64,000 nt of DNA, taken from assembly GCF_963576545.1 (NCBI RefSeq), contig NC_083636.1:1-64000 (forward strand). The letters run 5' to 3'. Shown here piece by piece: positions 48,858 to 57,631 of the stretch. Every line of letters begins with the position of its first letter. The stretch's first letter is position 1. The notes beneath the pieces were generated by a model that was not told the DNA's origin, did not search any database, and worked only from the letters and a program-made list of their open reading frames with translations. Origin of the DNA: Limanda limanda. Taxonomy: Eukaryota; Chordata; Actinopteri; Pleuronectiformes; Pleuronectidae. A program made the position numbers and the translations under genes.

Positions 48858-49076
48858 TATGGACTTCAATGTAATGAAGGCACAAACGTAGCACTTTAGG
48901 GCAACCCTTTTATTTTTATTAATAAATGGTTGTAAATGTGAAGTAAGGGCAATTTTCAATAAAAAATATGGACTTAAATGTAATGAAGGCACAAATGTAG
49001 CACTTTAGGGCAACCCTTTTATTTTTATGAATACATAGTTGTAAATGTGAAGTAAGGGAAATTTTCAATAAAAAAC
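48858..49076 (+). repeat. 109-bp tandem duplication
   Basis: TATGGACTT at 48858 and 48967 starts two copies containing GTAATGAAGGCACAAA and CTTTAGGGCAACCC. AT-rich, no gene. Confidence 0.85.
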
Positions 49077-49111
49077 GGAAATTGGAATTGGAATTAAAAA
49101 GTTGTGTTATA

Positions 49112-49125
49112 CTGCCATCTAGTGG
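49112..49125 (-). promoter_or_regulatory. CTCF-like binding motif
   Basis: The minus strand reads CCACTAGATGGCAG, an exact match to the CTCF core. It lies next to the telomeric tract at the right edge of the repeat block and points left, towards the + strand motif at 25955. Confidence 0.5.
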
Positions 49126-49254
49126 TTAGGGTTAGAGCTGGAATTTAATTCTGGAATCGATTTAATTCCAACTTCCATTTTCATCACTACAGATAGAAAT
49201 CTGGGTTGGAATATGGGTTGACTTCCATTTCGTATTGACTTTGAATGGGAATCT

Positions 49255-49290
49255 CCTAACCCTAACCCTAACCCTAACCCTAACCCTAAC
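49255..49290 (+). repeat. Interstitial telomeric (CCCTAA)6 tract
   Basis: Six pure CCCTAA repeats end abruptly in ORF1 sequence of a PLE (TTCATCAAACCGG). The matching ORF1 sequence at 53981 continues upstream, so the copy here is cut at its 5' side exactly where the telomeric repeat begins. Confidence 0.95.
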
Positions 49291-51191
49291 TTCATCAAAC
49301 CGGCTACACCATCAGACACCACACATCATAAAAAAAAAAAAAAAAAAAAAAAAAAATTAAAAACAATACAGACAACTGGATGAGAACAAACATGGCCATA
49401 CTACAGGAACATTACACCAACACAATACACACCCTCGGCCGCACACCACACAACCCCATAGCCTTGCAAATAGCCACCGGATGGGCTAGGAAACGGTATG
49501 GCCAGAGACTCCGGGCAGACACTATTTTGGCTACAGAAGGTATTCTGCAGCAGCATAATACTACTAGTAACAATAATGAACCTTCTTTTAAACCGAAGAG
49601 CAGGTTGGAAGGCTCCCTCTCCACCATCCCGGAATTATCCGATGAAGAGGAATTCCCACCACTACCGGTCATCATCAGTAAGTCACCCCCTGCATTTCAG
49701 CCATATCCAATTCGACAGTCCCGGGCACCACTACTCCCCACCCCCATCCAGCGCCAGACAACACTGGATGGACTACCACCACTACCTCAACGACTCAGAC
49801 ATGACCGCCCATACCAGACGAACAGACAAAAGACATTCCCCTTACCCCAAACCAGGCCCCCCCTACAACCGACACTACCTGACCACCCCATACCCAAACC
49901 AAGACGTAAACCACCGAACGGACTGCCGACTTACCCAGTTTATAACAAGGGCCCTCTACAAACACAGAGGGCACCTATACATCTTGCTTCAAAACAAATC
50001 CCTCCTGACCCAAACACCTCCACCCCTCCCTCAGTGAGGGGCAAGAAAGTAGTCTCCTGGGGACCCGAACCGGTCTCCCAGGAGGCAGAAATTACCATAA
50101 AACCCAACCCCAAACTCTCCCCCATCCTACCCTCAGTGACTAGACGGAAAACCCCAATGACACGACTACCCCTAAGCCCCAGTACCCCCGACTCACCGAC
50201 AGTCAGTGCAGTACCAGAACCAAGAAGACGAACACAGCAAACACAAGCCCTTATACACCAAATACCGGACACACATAACAATACCCTGGAACTCCAGTCT
50301 ATATCCCTTAACACACACAGTTTTTCCAATGTTTCGACCAGCAATCTTGACATCATTTCCTCTCTCCCCTCTACACCCACAGGTGTTGCTGGTCCCCGGA
50401 TTGGCACAATGGAACAGCGAGGAGCTCCGGCAACCACAACGGGAGGTTCACCTAACATGATGAGCGGGCAATTAAAGGCTAACAATGCCATTCAAGCCGT
50501 GTCTGAGACCTCCCTACCACTACTTGGAAGTCCACCTCCCACTTGTGCCATTCGGGGATCCAGCACACCTTCACCCCCCGACGATAGCCCCGCAGGACCC
50601 TCCTCCACCTCCTCCCCATTCACCCTACCACCATACACTCCTACATCGGGTAAATACCACCCCACATCACATATCGCCCGACACACCAGGAAACTCCAGG
50701 ACTGGTCTTTCAAAAGCCGTAGACCAGTCCTGGTGTTGGGGGATTCAAATATCAACAGAATCCCCCCCCACAACAACCCGGACTTACAACTGGACAGCTA
50801 CCCGGGGGCCAACATGTACCATTTTCTAAAAATCTGTGAAAAAACGGTCCCCAACCCAGCAGTAAAAATAGTGGTCCTCTCCATCGGGATTAATAATAAG
50901 GACCAGGACCCCAGGCAGACCTCCTGCAAACAATTAAAATCCCTTTACAAACAGGCCCAACTTGCCTTCCCTAATGCTGACATCTACTTCCCAATAATTA
51001 ACTTCTCGGACAACCTCACCATTAAACAACAACACAATCTCAAATATATAAACAACACTATAGCCACATACTTCCCGTTTTTAGCAGAGATCCCCCATGA
51101 CACCTTTTTAACTGAAAAAGACAACATCCATTGGAAGCCGGCCACTGCCAAACTCATCTTCAATTACTGGTTAAAACAATTAAATTTATAA
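49291..51191 (+). pseudogene. PLE ORF1 with SGNH-hydrolase-like domain, 5'-truncated copy
   Basis: The open frame from ATG 49380 to 51191 encodes 603 aa. Upstream of it an A-run of 27 (4 in the sister copy at 54.0 kb) shifts the frame. The first ~440 residues are Pro/Ser/Thr/Gln-rich and probably disordered. The C-terminal ~160 residues look like an SGNH/GDSL hydrolase: GDSN with S456 (block I), YPGAN (block II-like Gly), GINN near 503-506 (block III Asn), and DNIH at 581-584 with H584 (block V). Such esterase-like domains are known in ORF1 of some LINEs (CR1/L2 type); here the context is a PLE. The copy starts in telomeric repeat and runs into telomere-like repeat just after its stop, which suggests insertion at a chromosome end. 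Confidence 0.7.
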
Positions 51192-51420
51192 TAACACCCA
51201 AACTCAACCCAAATCCTAACCCTAACCAAGATCCCCCCGGACCTAACCCTAACCCCGATGCCCCCAAGTCTAACCCTGACCCAAACCCATATCCTAACCC
51301 TAACCCTAACCCCAGCTTTCCCAAGCCTAACCCTAACCCAAATCCTAACCCTAACCAAACCTTCCCCAACTCTCCCAATCCTAACCCTGACCCAAATCCT
51401 AACCCTAACCCCTCCGAGAC
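51192..51420 (+). repeat. Degenerate telomere-like CCTAAC repeats
   Basis: AACCCAAATCCTAACCCTAAC-type repeats with GATCCCCCC and CTTTCCC interruptions directly follow the ORF1 stop. They mark the 3' end of the truncated element against old telomeric DNA. Confidence 0.85.
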
Positions 51421-51574
51421 CGCCATCATTCTCCGAACCAACAACCCTGACCCCAACCCCGCCATAATACCATTTATGTCTACCTTATCTACCCCTGTTT
51501 TTTCCGCCCCCCTTCTTTTTCCGCCAGATCTGCTGCCTGGGGACCCCCAGGACCCCCCGATCGCAACGTCAACA

Positions 51575-51649
51575 CCGGTGGCTTCGGGAGGATTCGAACC
51601 GGGGGTCCCGGTGCCAGGGGCGTCGTCTCTGCCATTAGGCCAAATTTCT
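51575..51649 (-). pseudogene. tRNA-like pseudogene or SINE head
   Basis: On the minus strand an A box-like TGGCCTAATGG (51642-51632) and a perfect B box GGTTCGAATCC (51600-51590) have tRNA spacing. The acceptor and T stems pair poorly, so a working tRNA is unlikely. Confidence 0.4.
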
Positions 51650-51728
51650 TTTGATATAGCTCTTTTTGTTTCATTCATTTGAAACCAACAAATTTATTTT
51701 TTCTTATAGTTTAATATATTAAAAACAA

Positions 51729-51753
51729 AACCCCCCCCCCCCCCCCTTTTTTT
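51729..51753. repeat. C-run followed by T-run
   Basis: About 16 C followed by about 8 T. It is length-unstable and error-prone in sequencing. Confidence 0.9.
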
Positions 51754-52185
51754 TCAGCTGTACTCATAAAATTTCATCAGGCAGAGAGACGCCCACCATC
51801 TGCACCAAACCAGGCAGCAGCCAAACCCACCTCTGCCTCTGCCCCTTGGTCCTTGCAGGACGTGCTCTGCCTGGGGAGCGTACCCTGGTCCCCGGGATGA
51901 GAGAGCCGAGCCTTCCCAACTTGACCACCACCTTACTTAAACCAACTTCCCAACCGGATGAAACCTAGCAGGTCAGTAGGCCAGTGCATATAAGTCATAA
52001 CCCTGAACCCTGAACCCCAACCCAAACCCAAACCTAACCCAGCCCGTGCCACTGACCTGCAGACACAATCCGGTTGGAACCTACTGTACATACAAACAAC
52101 AAAAAATAATCCCCAACCAAAAAACAAACCCGAACCCCCTCCCCTTTCAGAAAATGCTGGGGACTTCTATCCCTATGTGGGGTTG
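51754..52185. other. Unassigned spacer with telomere-like patch
   Basis: GC-rich unique sequence, then ACCCTGAACCCTGAACCCC and AACCCAAACC repeats at 51998-52042 (decayed telomere). No gene. Confidence 0.5.
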
Positions 52186-52252
52186 TCCAGGGGGTTCGAA
52201 CCCGGTTCCTCCACACGAGAGACCGGAACCCATCCTGATGAGCCATACACTG
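52180..52252 (-). pseudogene. Second tRNA-like sequence
   Basis: On the minus strand an A box-like TGGCTCATCAGG (52245-52234) and a B box GGTTCGAACCC (52202-52192) have tRNA spacing. Stem pairing is incomplete. It may be a SINE head or decayed tRNA lying just upstream of the PLE leader. Confidence 0.35.
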
Positions 52253-52289
52253 GCTGTTACAGCATTCAGCTAGAACACCCAGACTCAGA

Positions 52290-52612
52290 TACCTTCTAGC
52301 CACCGCCCCCCCAAGGGAACCAATCATATGGGATAACCATTTTCCCTCCAAAATTCAAATATATTGGAGGGAAACCCTACAAAATGGCCTACCCTCCTAG
52401 CCCTATCACAACAGACCTACTCACAACACTACTTACTGATTGGTGGTTTAAGCCTTGGGGGAGGGGCACACTTCCCCTCCTCCAACACTTTATAACCACC
52501 AGAGCTGTGGTCTTATCCACACATCCTCTGAAGAAGCATATCCCAATGCGAAACGTCAGGATCTAAACACTACTCAACGGTACGTCAGCTTTGACTCTTT
52601 TATCTTTTTTCA
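52290..52612 (+). promoter_or_regulatory. PLE leader (pLTR-like): CCAAT, hairpin, GC box, TATA-like box
   Basis: Contains AACCAATCATATGG, an inverted repeat CCCTCCAAAATTC...TATTGGAGGG (52346-52373), GGGGGAGGGGC, and TTTATAACC at about 52488, followed by a hammerhead ribozyme. The order matches the satellite unit. Confidence 0.5.
52523..52562 (+). ncRNA. Compact hammerhead ribozyme without stem III in PLE leader
   Basis: Stem I AUCCU (52523-52527) pairs with AGGAU (52558-52562). Core CUGAAGA is at 52528-52534. Stem II GCAU/AUGC (52536-52539 with 52546-52549) has a 6-nt loop. GAAA is at 52550-52553, then C and GUC at 52555-52557 with cleavage predicted after C52557. As in the satellite, only CG replaces stem III. 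This is the PLE-associated small hammerhead type, expected to act as a dimer. Confidence 0.85.
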
Positions 52613-52679
52613 AAAACACCAGTTTTAAGCAGATTTTGCTTTTTAACTATTTGGTGATTTGGTTTTTAACTTTTTAAGC

Positions 52680-53400
52680 TAGTTTTTTTGATTGTCCTGG
52701 GGGGCTGCTGCCTGAGGCCTGCCATGTGGTACAAACATTTGACTCCATTTTAAACCTGGTTTTAAAACGGCCTTGTTTTTACCAGTTGGAGCTTTGTGTT
52801 TTGACTTAAACATACAGTTTTAAAACACCCTGGGGCTACGGCTGTGGCCTTCCATGTGGTGCAAACACTTTTGACTCCCTTTTAAAACCTGGCTTTAAAA
52901 CGGCCTTGTTTTTACCAGTGGGAGCGTTGTGTTTTATACTTAAACAAACAGTTTTAAAACATCCTGAATAGGCCTCTGCCCAAGGCCTTCCCTTGTCTTG
53001 TAATCAGTAGTCTCCCTCTATCTTTTTTAAACCTGGTTTTAAAGCGGCCTTGCTTTTACCAGTTGGAGTGTTGTGTTTTAAACTAAAGATTACAGTTTTT
53101 TATAACACCTGAGGGACTCCTGCCTGGGCCTCTCCACTGTGTTTTTTTAAACAGCACACTCCTTTCATTGACTCATTTATTTTTATATCTACGGTTTTAA
53201 AGCGGCCTTGCTTTTTACCGGGGTATGGTTTTTTTTAACTACTAAAGCCACCATTTTCTAAAACAGCCGGAGGGACCTCGGCTTGAGGCCTTCCTCATTT
53301 TAAACATTGACTATTTTTTTGAACTCTTGTTTTAAAGCGACCCTGCTTTTAAAACTATTGTGGATTATTGTTTTTTACTTTTTGGGACACTATACATATT
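52680..53400 (+). repeat. ~140-bp degenerate tandem repeats in PLE 5' region
   Basis: CGGCCTTG with flanking TTTTAAAACCTGG and TTTTACCAG recurs at about 52768, 52901, 53045 and 53201, with a weaker copy at 53335. The sequence is T-rich and non-coding, lying between the hammerhead and the ORF1 start. Confidence 0.75.
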
Positions 53401-53656
53401 TTTTTCAAAAACTATCTGGAGACCTCCCGCCTGGCTTTTTTGTACACTGATACGGTTTTTTCGGAGTTTCCTCCTGTTTTCATTAGGCTATCTACCAGGA
53501 ACTACAAACAAAGGCACCTGAACCTAGTCCTGCTGGACCACTGCCAAATCGCCACCCCAGCTCCAAGGCCCAGGAACACGCCATCAACTAACCACTGGAC
53601 CTAGGAGGCCTCCACCTACGCTACCAGGGTAAGAGCCCCCTCCAGTGACTTTTAAA

Positions 53657-54295
53657 ATGTTTTTTAGCAGAGTTAAGCCCGTACCGTCGAGTGGTGTAGG
53701 ACGCGGACCACAGCTCACACACAACACAGCCCTACAACCCCTGATGTCTTTAAACATGCACTCATCACAATACAAACACAACCCTACACGCCGGCTAACA
53801 AACATGAACGCAGCACCCATCAACACATGGAACCAGGTACCGGACCCAGCCACCCGTACTGCGTCAAAACAAATATTTCAATTAATACAGGCTATACACC
53901 ATAAACACACAACAGACAATTCATTAACTACCAACACTTTCCCACCTGGGATGATGCGTCAGGTCACCAGACTGACTGACTTCATCAAACCGGCTACACC
54001 ATCAGACACCACACATCATAAAATTAAAAACAATACAGACAACTGGATGAGAACAAACATGGCCATACTACAGGAACATTACACCAACACAATACACACC
54101 CTCGGCCGCACACCACACAACCCCATAGCCTTGCAAATAGCCACCGGATGGGCTAGGAAACGGTATGGCCAGAGACTCCGGGCAGACACTATTTCGGCTA
54201 CAGAAGGTATTCTGCAGCAGCATAATACTACTAGTAACAATAATGAACCTTCTTTTAAACCGAAGAGCAGGTTGGAAGGCTCCCTCTCCAGGGTC
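53657..54295 (+). pseudogene. PLE ORF1, 3'-truncated copy (N-terminal part only)
   Basis: The open frame from ATG 53657 keeps the N-terminal ~213 residues of the same ORF1 as at 49.3-51.2 kb; the two are nearly identical over the shared ~300 bp (53981-54292 against 49291-49621). The copy ends mid-gene after CTCCCTCTCCA and passes into telomere-like repeat, losing the SGNH domain. A TTTTTTAGCAG just after the ATG could be a splice acceptor. Together with the leader at 52.3 kb this is the 5' half of an element. Confidence 0.65.
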
Positions 54296-55508
54296 AGTTT
54301 TACCCTATGCCTAGACCTGATCCTAATCCTAACCCTAACCATTCAGAACTCTACACCTAAACCTAACCACTTAAAATTCCTAACTTAACCCTAACCATTT
54401 AAAAACCTAGGCCTAGACATGACCTTAATCCTAACCCTAACCATTTGTTCCCTATGCCTAAACTTAACCACTTAACCCTATGCCCAGACCTGATCCTAAA
54501 TCCTAACCCTAACCATTCAGAACTCTACACCTAAACCTAACCACTTAAAATCCTAAACCTAACCCTAACCATTTAAAACCTAGGCCTAGACATGACCTTA
54601 ATCCTAACCCTAACCATTTGTTCCCTATGCCTAAACTTAACCACTTAACCCTATGCCTAGACCTGATCCTAAATCCTAACCCTAACCATTCAGAACTCTA
54701 CACCTAAACCTAACCACTTAAAATCCTAAACCTAACCCTAACCATTTAAAACCTAGGCCTAGACATGACCTTAATCCTAAACCTAACCATTTCTTCTCCT
54801 ATGCCTAAACCTAACCACTTAACCCGATGCCAAGATCTAAAAAACTTATAACCTAACACCCAACCTTAACACTTAACCCTAAACCTTAAAACCCGATACC
54901 TAAAACCTAAAAACAAACTCTAAAAATTCTTAAAAAAACAAAACCAAGAATCTGTTGTAAAATTATCTTAGGAATAGATTATTATAAACTTAGCGGGACA
55001 CACCCCGGGGTTTGATCAACCTTGGCTGGGCCTTCCTCGGGAGAGGGTGTCTGGTGGTAATGGCCGAAACACCCAATGATCCTGAGGTGCACTACTGATG
55101 ATGTGTCACCTTTTTATATAGGACTAGAAAAACAAATTAGCCATAAAAATAGTCCAAATTATTTTTGCAAAAACAAACAAACAAAAAAACAAATATACTA
55201 AAATACAATCCTTAGACTTCAATATAGACAAAACAAAAACAGAAAAAACCAAGGCATGCCAAATAAATAATTACTTTTATTCAAAAAACCACCTAAAACT
55301 TACAAAAAAAACCTAAAAATTAAAAATACATAAGGAACAATATTCAAACTACTGTTTAAACCAATTTGAAAAAAAGGGGATATGTGAGAATGGAGAGTAT
55401 TAATGACGAGCGTCGGCCAGTGCATTGCCTTTGGCTCCCTATTCCAAACTGCCCAGTCGTTGGATGAAGCAGGGGGGGTCATCGAGATATCTTTTCAAAA
55501 CCTAACCC
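54295..55508 (+). repeat. 1,214-bp direct duplication, left copy (starts with ~173-bp telomere-like repeats)
   Basis: It matches 62438-63651 at a constant offset of 8,143 bp, with no indel seen. The first ~600 bp are decayed CCTAAC repeats organised in units of about 173 bp (CCCTATGCC..AGACC at 54303, 54477 and 54649). The rest is AT-rich with one GC-rich block (54990-55100) containing GACACACCCCGGGG and CCGAAACACCC. Confidence 0.92.
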
Positions 55509-55784
55509 AGCCCGAGCCATCGGACGAGCGATCTCTCTTTGAAAAACGATTTGCATATCCCTACCAAAACAATTCTCCTATTTCTTCAAATGACAAATAG
55601 GAAATAAGTACACAGAACAAGAGAACCAACTAATAACCAAAACATCTCAAAAACCTATAATTTACAATAAACCAAATATAAAAGCAATAATATGAATACA
55701 ACTTTTTTTAAAAATTGTTAAAAAAACAAAAGTATAAACAAATAAAAAACAAAGGTAAAACTCTCCCTCAAAATAAATACAGGA
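55509..55784. other. AT-rich spacer
   Basis: No gene seen. It contains an octamer-like ATTTGCAT near 55550 and A-rich sequence. Confidence 0.4.
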
Positions 55785-56110
55785 TAATGTAATAAAACTC
55801 AAGAAAAAATAGACACTAGAAATAGATCCCTTTTCCTCTCCTCTCTTCTCTCATGAAAATGAGAGAGTAGGGGGAGGCAGAGTATACAGCCCGAACAGGC
55901 GGGGGAGGGCTTAGCCCGGACAGGCTTCTCTCCCTGACTCTGCTTCCCTTAAAATATGACTAATTATATCCAAAAAAATATATATATATATATATTTTCA
56001 AAAAATATAGAGGGTCCAACCAGGAAGTAACATAGCTATATCACTAAAAATATACACTTCTAATTTTATAAAAAACAATAAATAATGTTATCTAAAACCT
56101 AACCCTTACA
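55785..56110 (+). repeat. 5' flanking direct repeat of the PLE (pLTR-like)
   Basis: From AATGTAATAAAA through GACACTAGAAATAGATCCC, a CTCTCATGAAAATGAGAG hairpin and GCCCGGACAGGCTTCTC to CAACCAGGAAGTAAC. It is repeated after the RT gene at about 60,198-60,600. Short direct repeats flanking the ORFs are typical of Penelope-like elements. Confidence 0.75.
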
Positions 56111-56191
56111 AACAAAGTCTCTTTGAAAACAATTTTTACCCTTACAAAACCATTCTCCTTTCCTCTTTTATTTTTTCAACAGGAAAGAAAC

Positions 56192-57631
56192 ATGTCGACC
56201 CCTAAAAAGTACAATGACTTCCAGCTCCTGACCAGAGCCTTCAATCATCTGATCAAAGCTCATCACCACCTGGAACATGTTGATTCCTCGCCAGGCTCCA
56301 CCCCCCCAAAGGGGCTACTAAAAATGCAGAACGAACTAACAAGCAAGATCCGCCCATCTTGCCCCAGCGAAGCAACAGAATTCAAGAAGTTCTACAATGC
56401 TAAAAACTGGTCCTATACCACGCTGCAGATTCTGGAAGAGCACTACCAGACAGTAATCATAGATTGCCAAAACCAAATCCAACTCCTGCCCAAAACGGAT
56501 TGGGAAAGAGCACTAACAATAGCCATGAAATGGATAAAAAAAGACCTGCGCAACATCAAAACAACCACCTTGGAACAAGCAAAAAACGCCATAGAGAACT
56601 TATGCAAAGAACCGACTCCAAATACCGAAATGGATACAACCCCGATCATTGAACAGACCCAAACTAACACAGAAAATCCACAACCAATTAACCCAGAACC
56701 AGAAAATCCACAACCAACCCAAACCAACACAGAAAATCCACAACCAATTAACCCAGAACCAGAAAATCCACAACCAATTAACCCAGAACCAGTCTACATA
56801 AAACAAGAAAAACCTGACAAACCTGTAAGCCTGAGACCATTAAACCAGACACCATCAAACAAGAGACCCTCAAGCCTGAGTGCTTTAACTCTGATACCTA
56901 GAATCAAGGCATTAATAATTGACCTGACCAGCGATGATGAGGAGGAAAACGCAGCAGAAACACCCCAACAAAACGAGACAAACCATGACCTAGAACCAGC
57001 AAAGAAAAAACAAAAACATAACCCGGAGGAAAACCCGTCATCAAAACCATCAAACCCATCAAAACCACCAACACAGAGAACCGATCAAGACAACAACCCT
57101 GTCTACCACAGACACGATAGTTTTGGTAGCAAAATACTCAATTGGAACTTAACACCAAGCCGACCGATCATTATCATGGGAGACTCCAACCTTGCCAGAC
57201 TCCCACTGATCCAAGATTCTAGAATCCAGGTGGATTGTTACCCAGGGGCTAACATTAGCCACGCCGTAAACATACTCAGACACCAAACACCTCTAACACA
57301 GAGCGTAACCAAAATCATACTTTCATTCGGCCTCAACAATAGGCAGCAGGGGAACCCTCTCATCCTGAGGAAGGATTTAAATGCTATGATTATAGCAGCA
57401 GCTCTTAAATTCCCTCAGTCGGAAATCTTTATCCCACTAATTAATGGTTCAGCTGACTTACCAGGAAAGATTGGAGGCAACATCAGATCTCTAAATTTTC
57501 TCATAAAAGAAACAGGACACCAAATCCCACGGTTAAACAAGGAACAATTTGACACAGAGCCCGATAAAATACACTGGACACCCGCAACAGGACAAAATAT
57601 GTGGGAAACATGGAAGGCTTTTTTAGATTGA
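56192..57631 (+). CDS. PLE ORF1 with SGNH-hydrolase-like domain (intact)
   Basis: The frame is open from 56123, but ATG 56192 follows a good acceptor-like TTTTTTCAACAG and gives 479 aa. The N-terminal ~130 residues are helical-looking. A Pro/Asn/Gln stretch with NPEPENPQP repeats follows (~residues 160-205), then acidic and Lys-rich linkers. The C-terminal ~160 residues carry GDSN with S332 (block I), YPGAN, FGLNN (block III), and DKIH with D458 and H461 (block V), the SGNH/GDSL hydrolase catalytic set. It is clearly related to, but diverged from, the ORF1 at 49.4 kb, with the same core and different linkers. A lipid-esterase-like role is inferred from the motifs only. It overlaps the ORF2 start. 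Confidence 0.7.
   Translation: MSTPKKYNDFQLLTRAFNHLIKAHHHLEHVDSSPGSTPPKGLLKMQNELTSKIRPSCPSEATEFKKFYNAKNWSYTTLQILEEHYQTVIIDCQNQIQLLPKTDWERALTIAMKWIKKDLRNIKTTTLEQAKNAIENLCKEPTPNTEMDTTPIIEQTQTNTENPQPINPEPENPQPTQTNTENPQPINPEPENPQPINPEPVYIKQEKPDKPVSLRPLNQTPSNKRPSSLSALTLIPRIKALIIDLTSDDEEENAAETPQQNETNHDLEPAKKKQKHNPEENPSSKPSNPSKPPTQRTDQDNNPVYHRHDSFGSKILNWNLTPSRPIIIMGDSNLARLPLIQDSRIQVDCYPGANISHAVNILRHQTPLTQSVTKIILSFGLNNRQQGNPLILRKDLNAMIIAAALKFPQSEIFIPLINGSADLPGKIGGNIRSLNFLIKETGHQIPRLNKEQFDTEPDKIHWTPATGQNMWETWKAFLD

Noticed and set aside
51131..51682. Open frames of PNPNPN- and LGLGLG-type residues
   Set aside because: These are translations of CCCTAA-like repeats, open because the 6-bp repeat has no stop in those frames.
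55060..55110. Possible third hammerhead (CTGGTGG...GGCCGAAACACC, then CTGATGATG)
   Set aside because: The CUGANGA core and GUC site are not in order, and the second copy at 63.2 kb is only a recent duplicate, so it gives no independent support.
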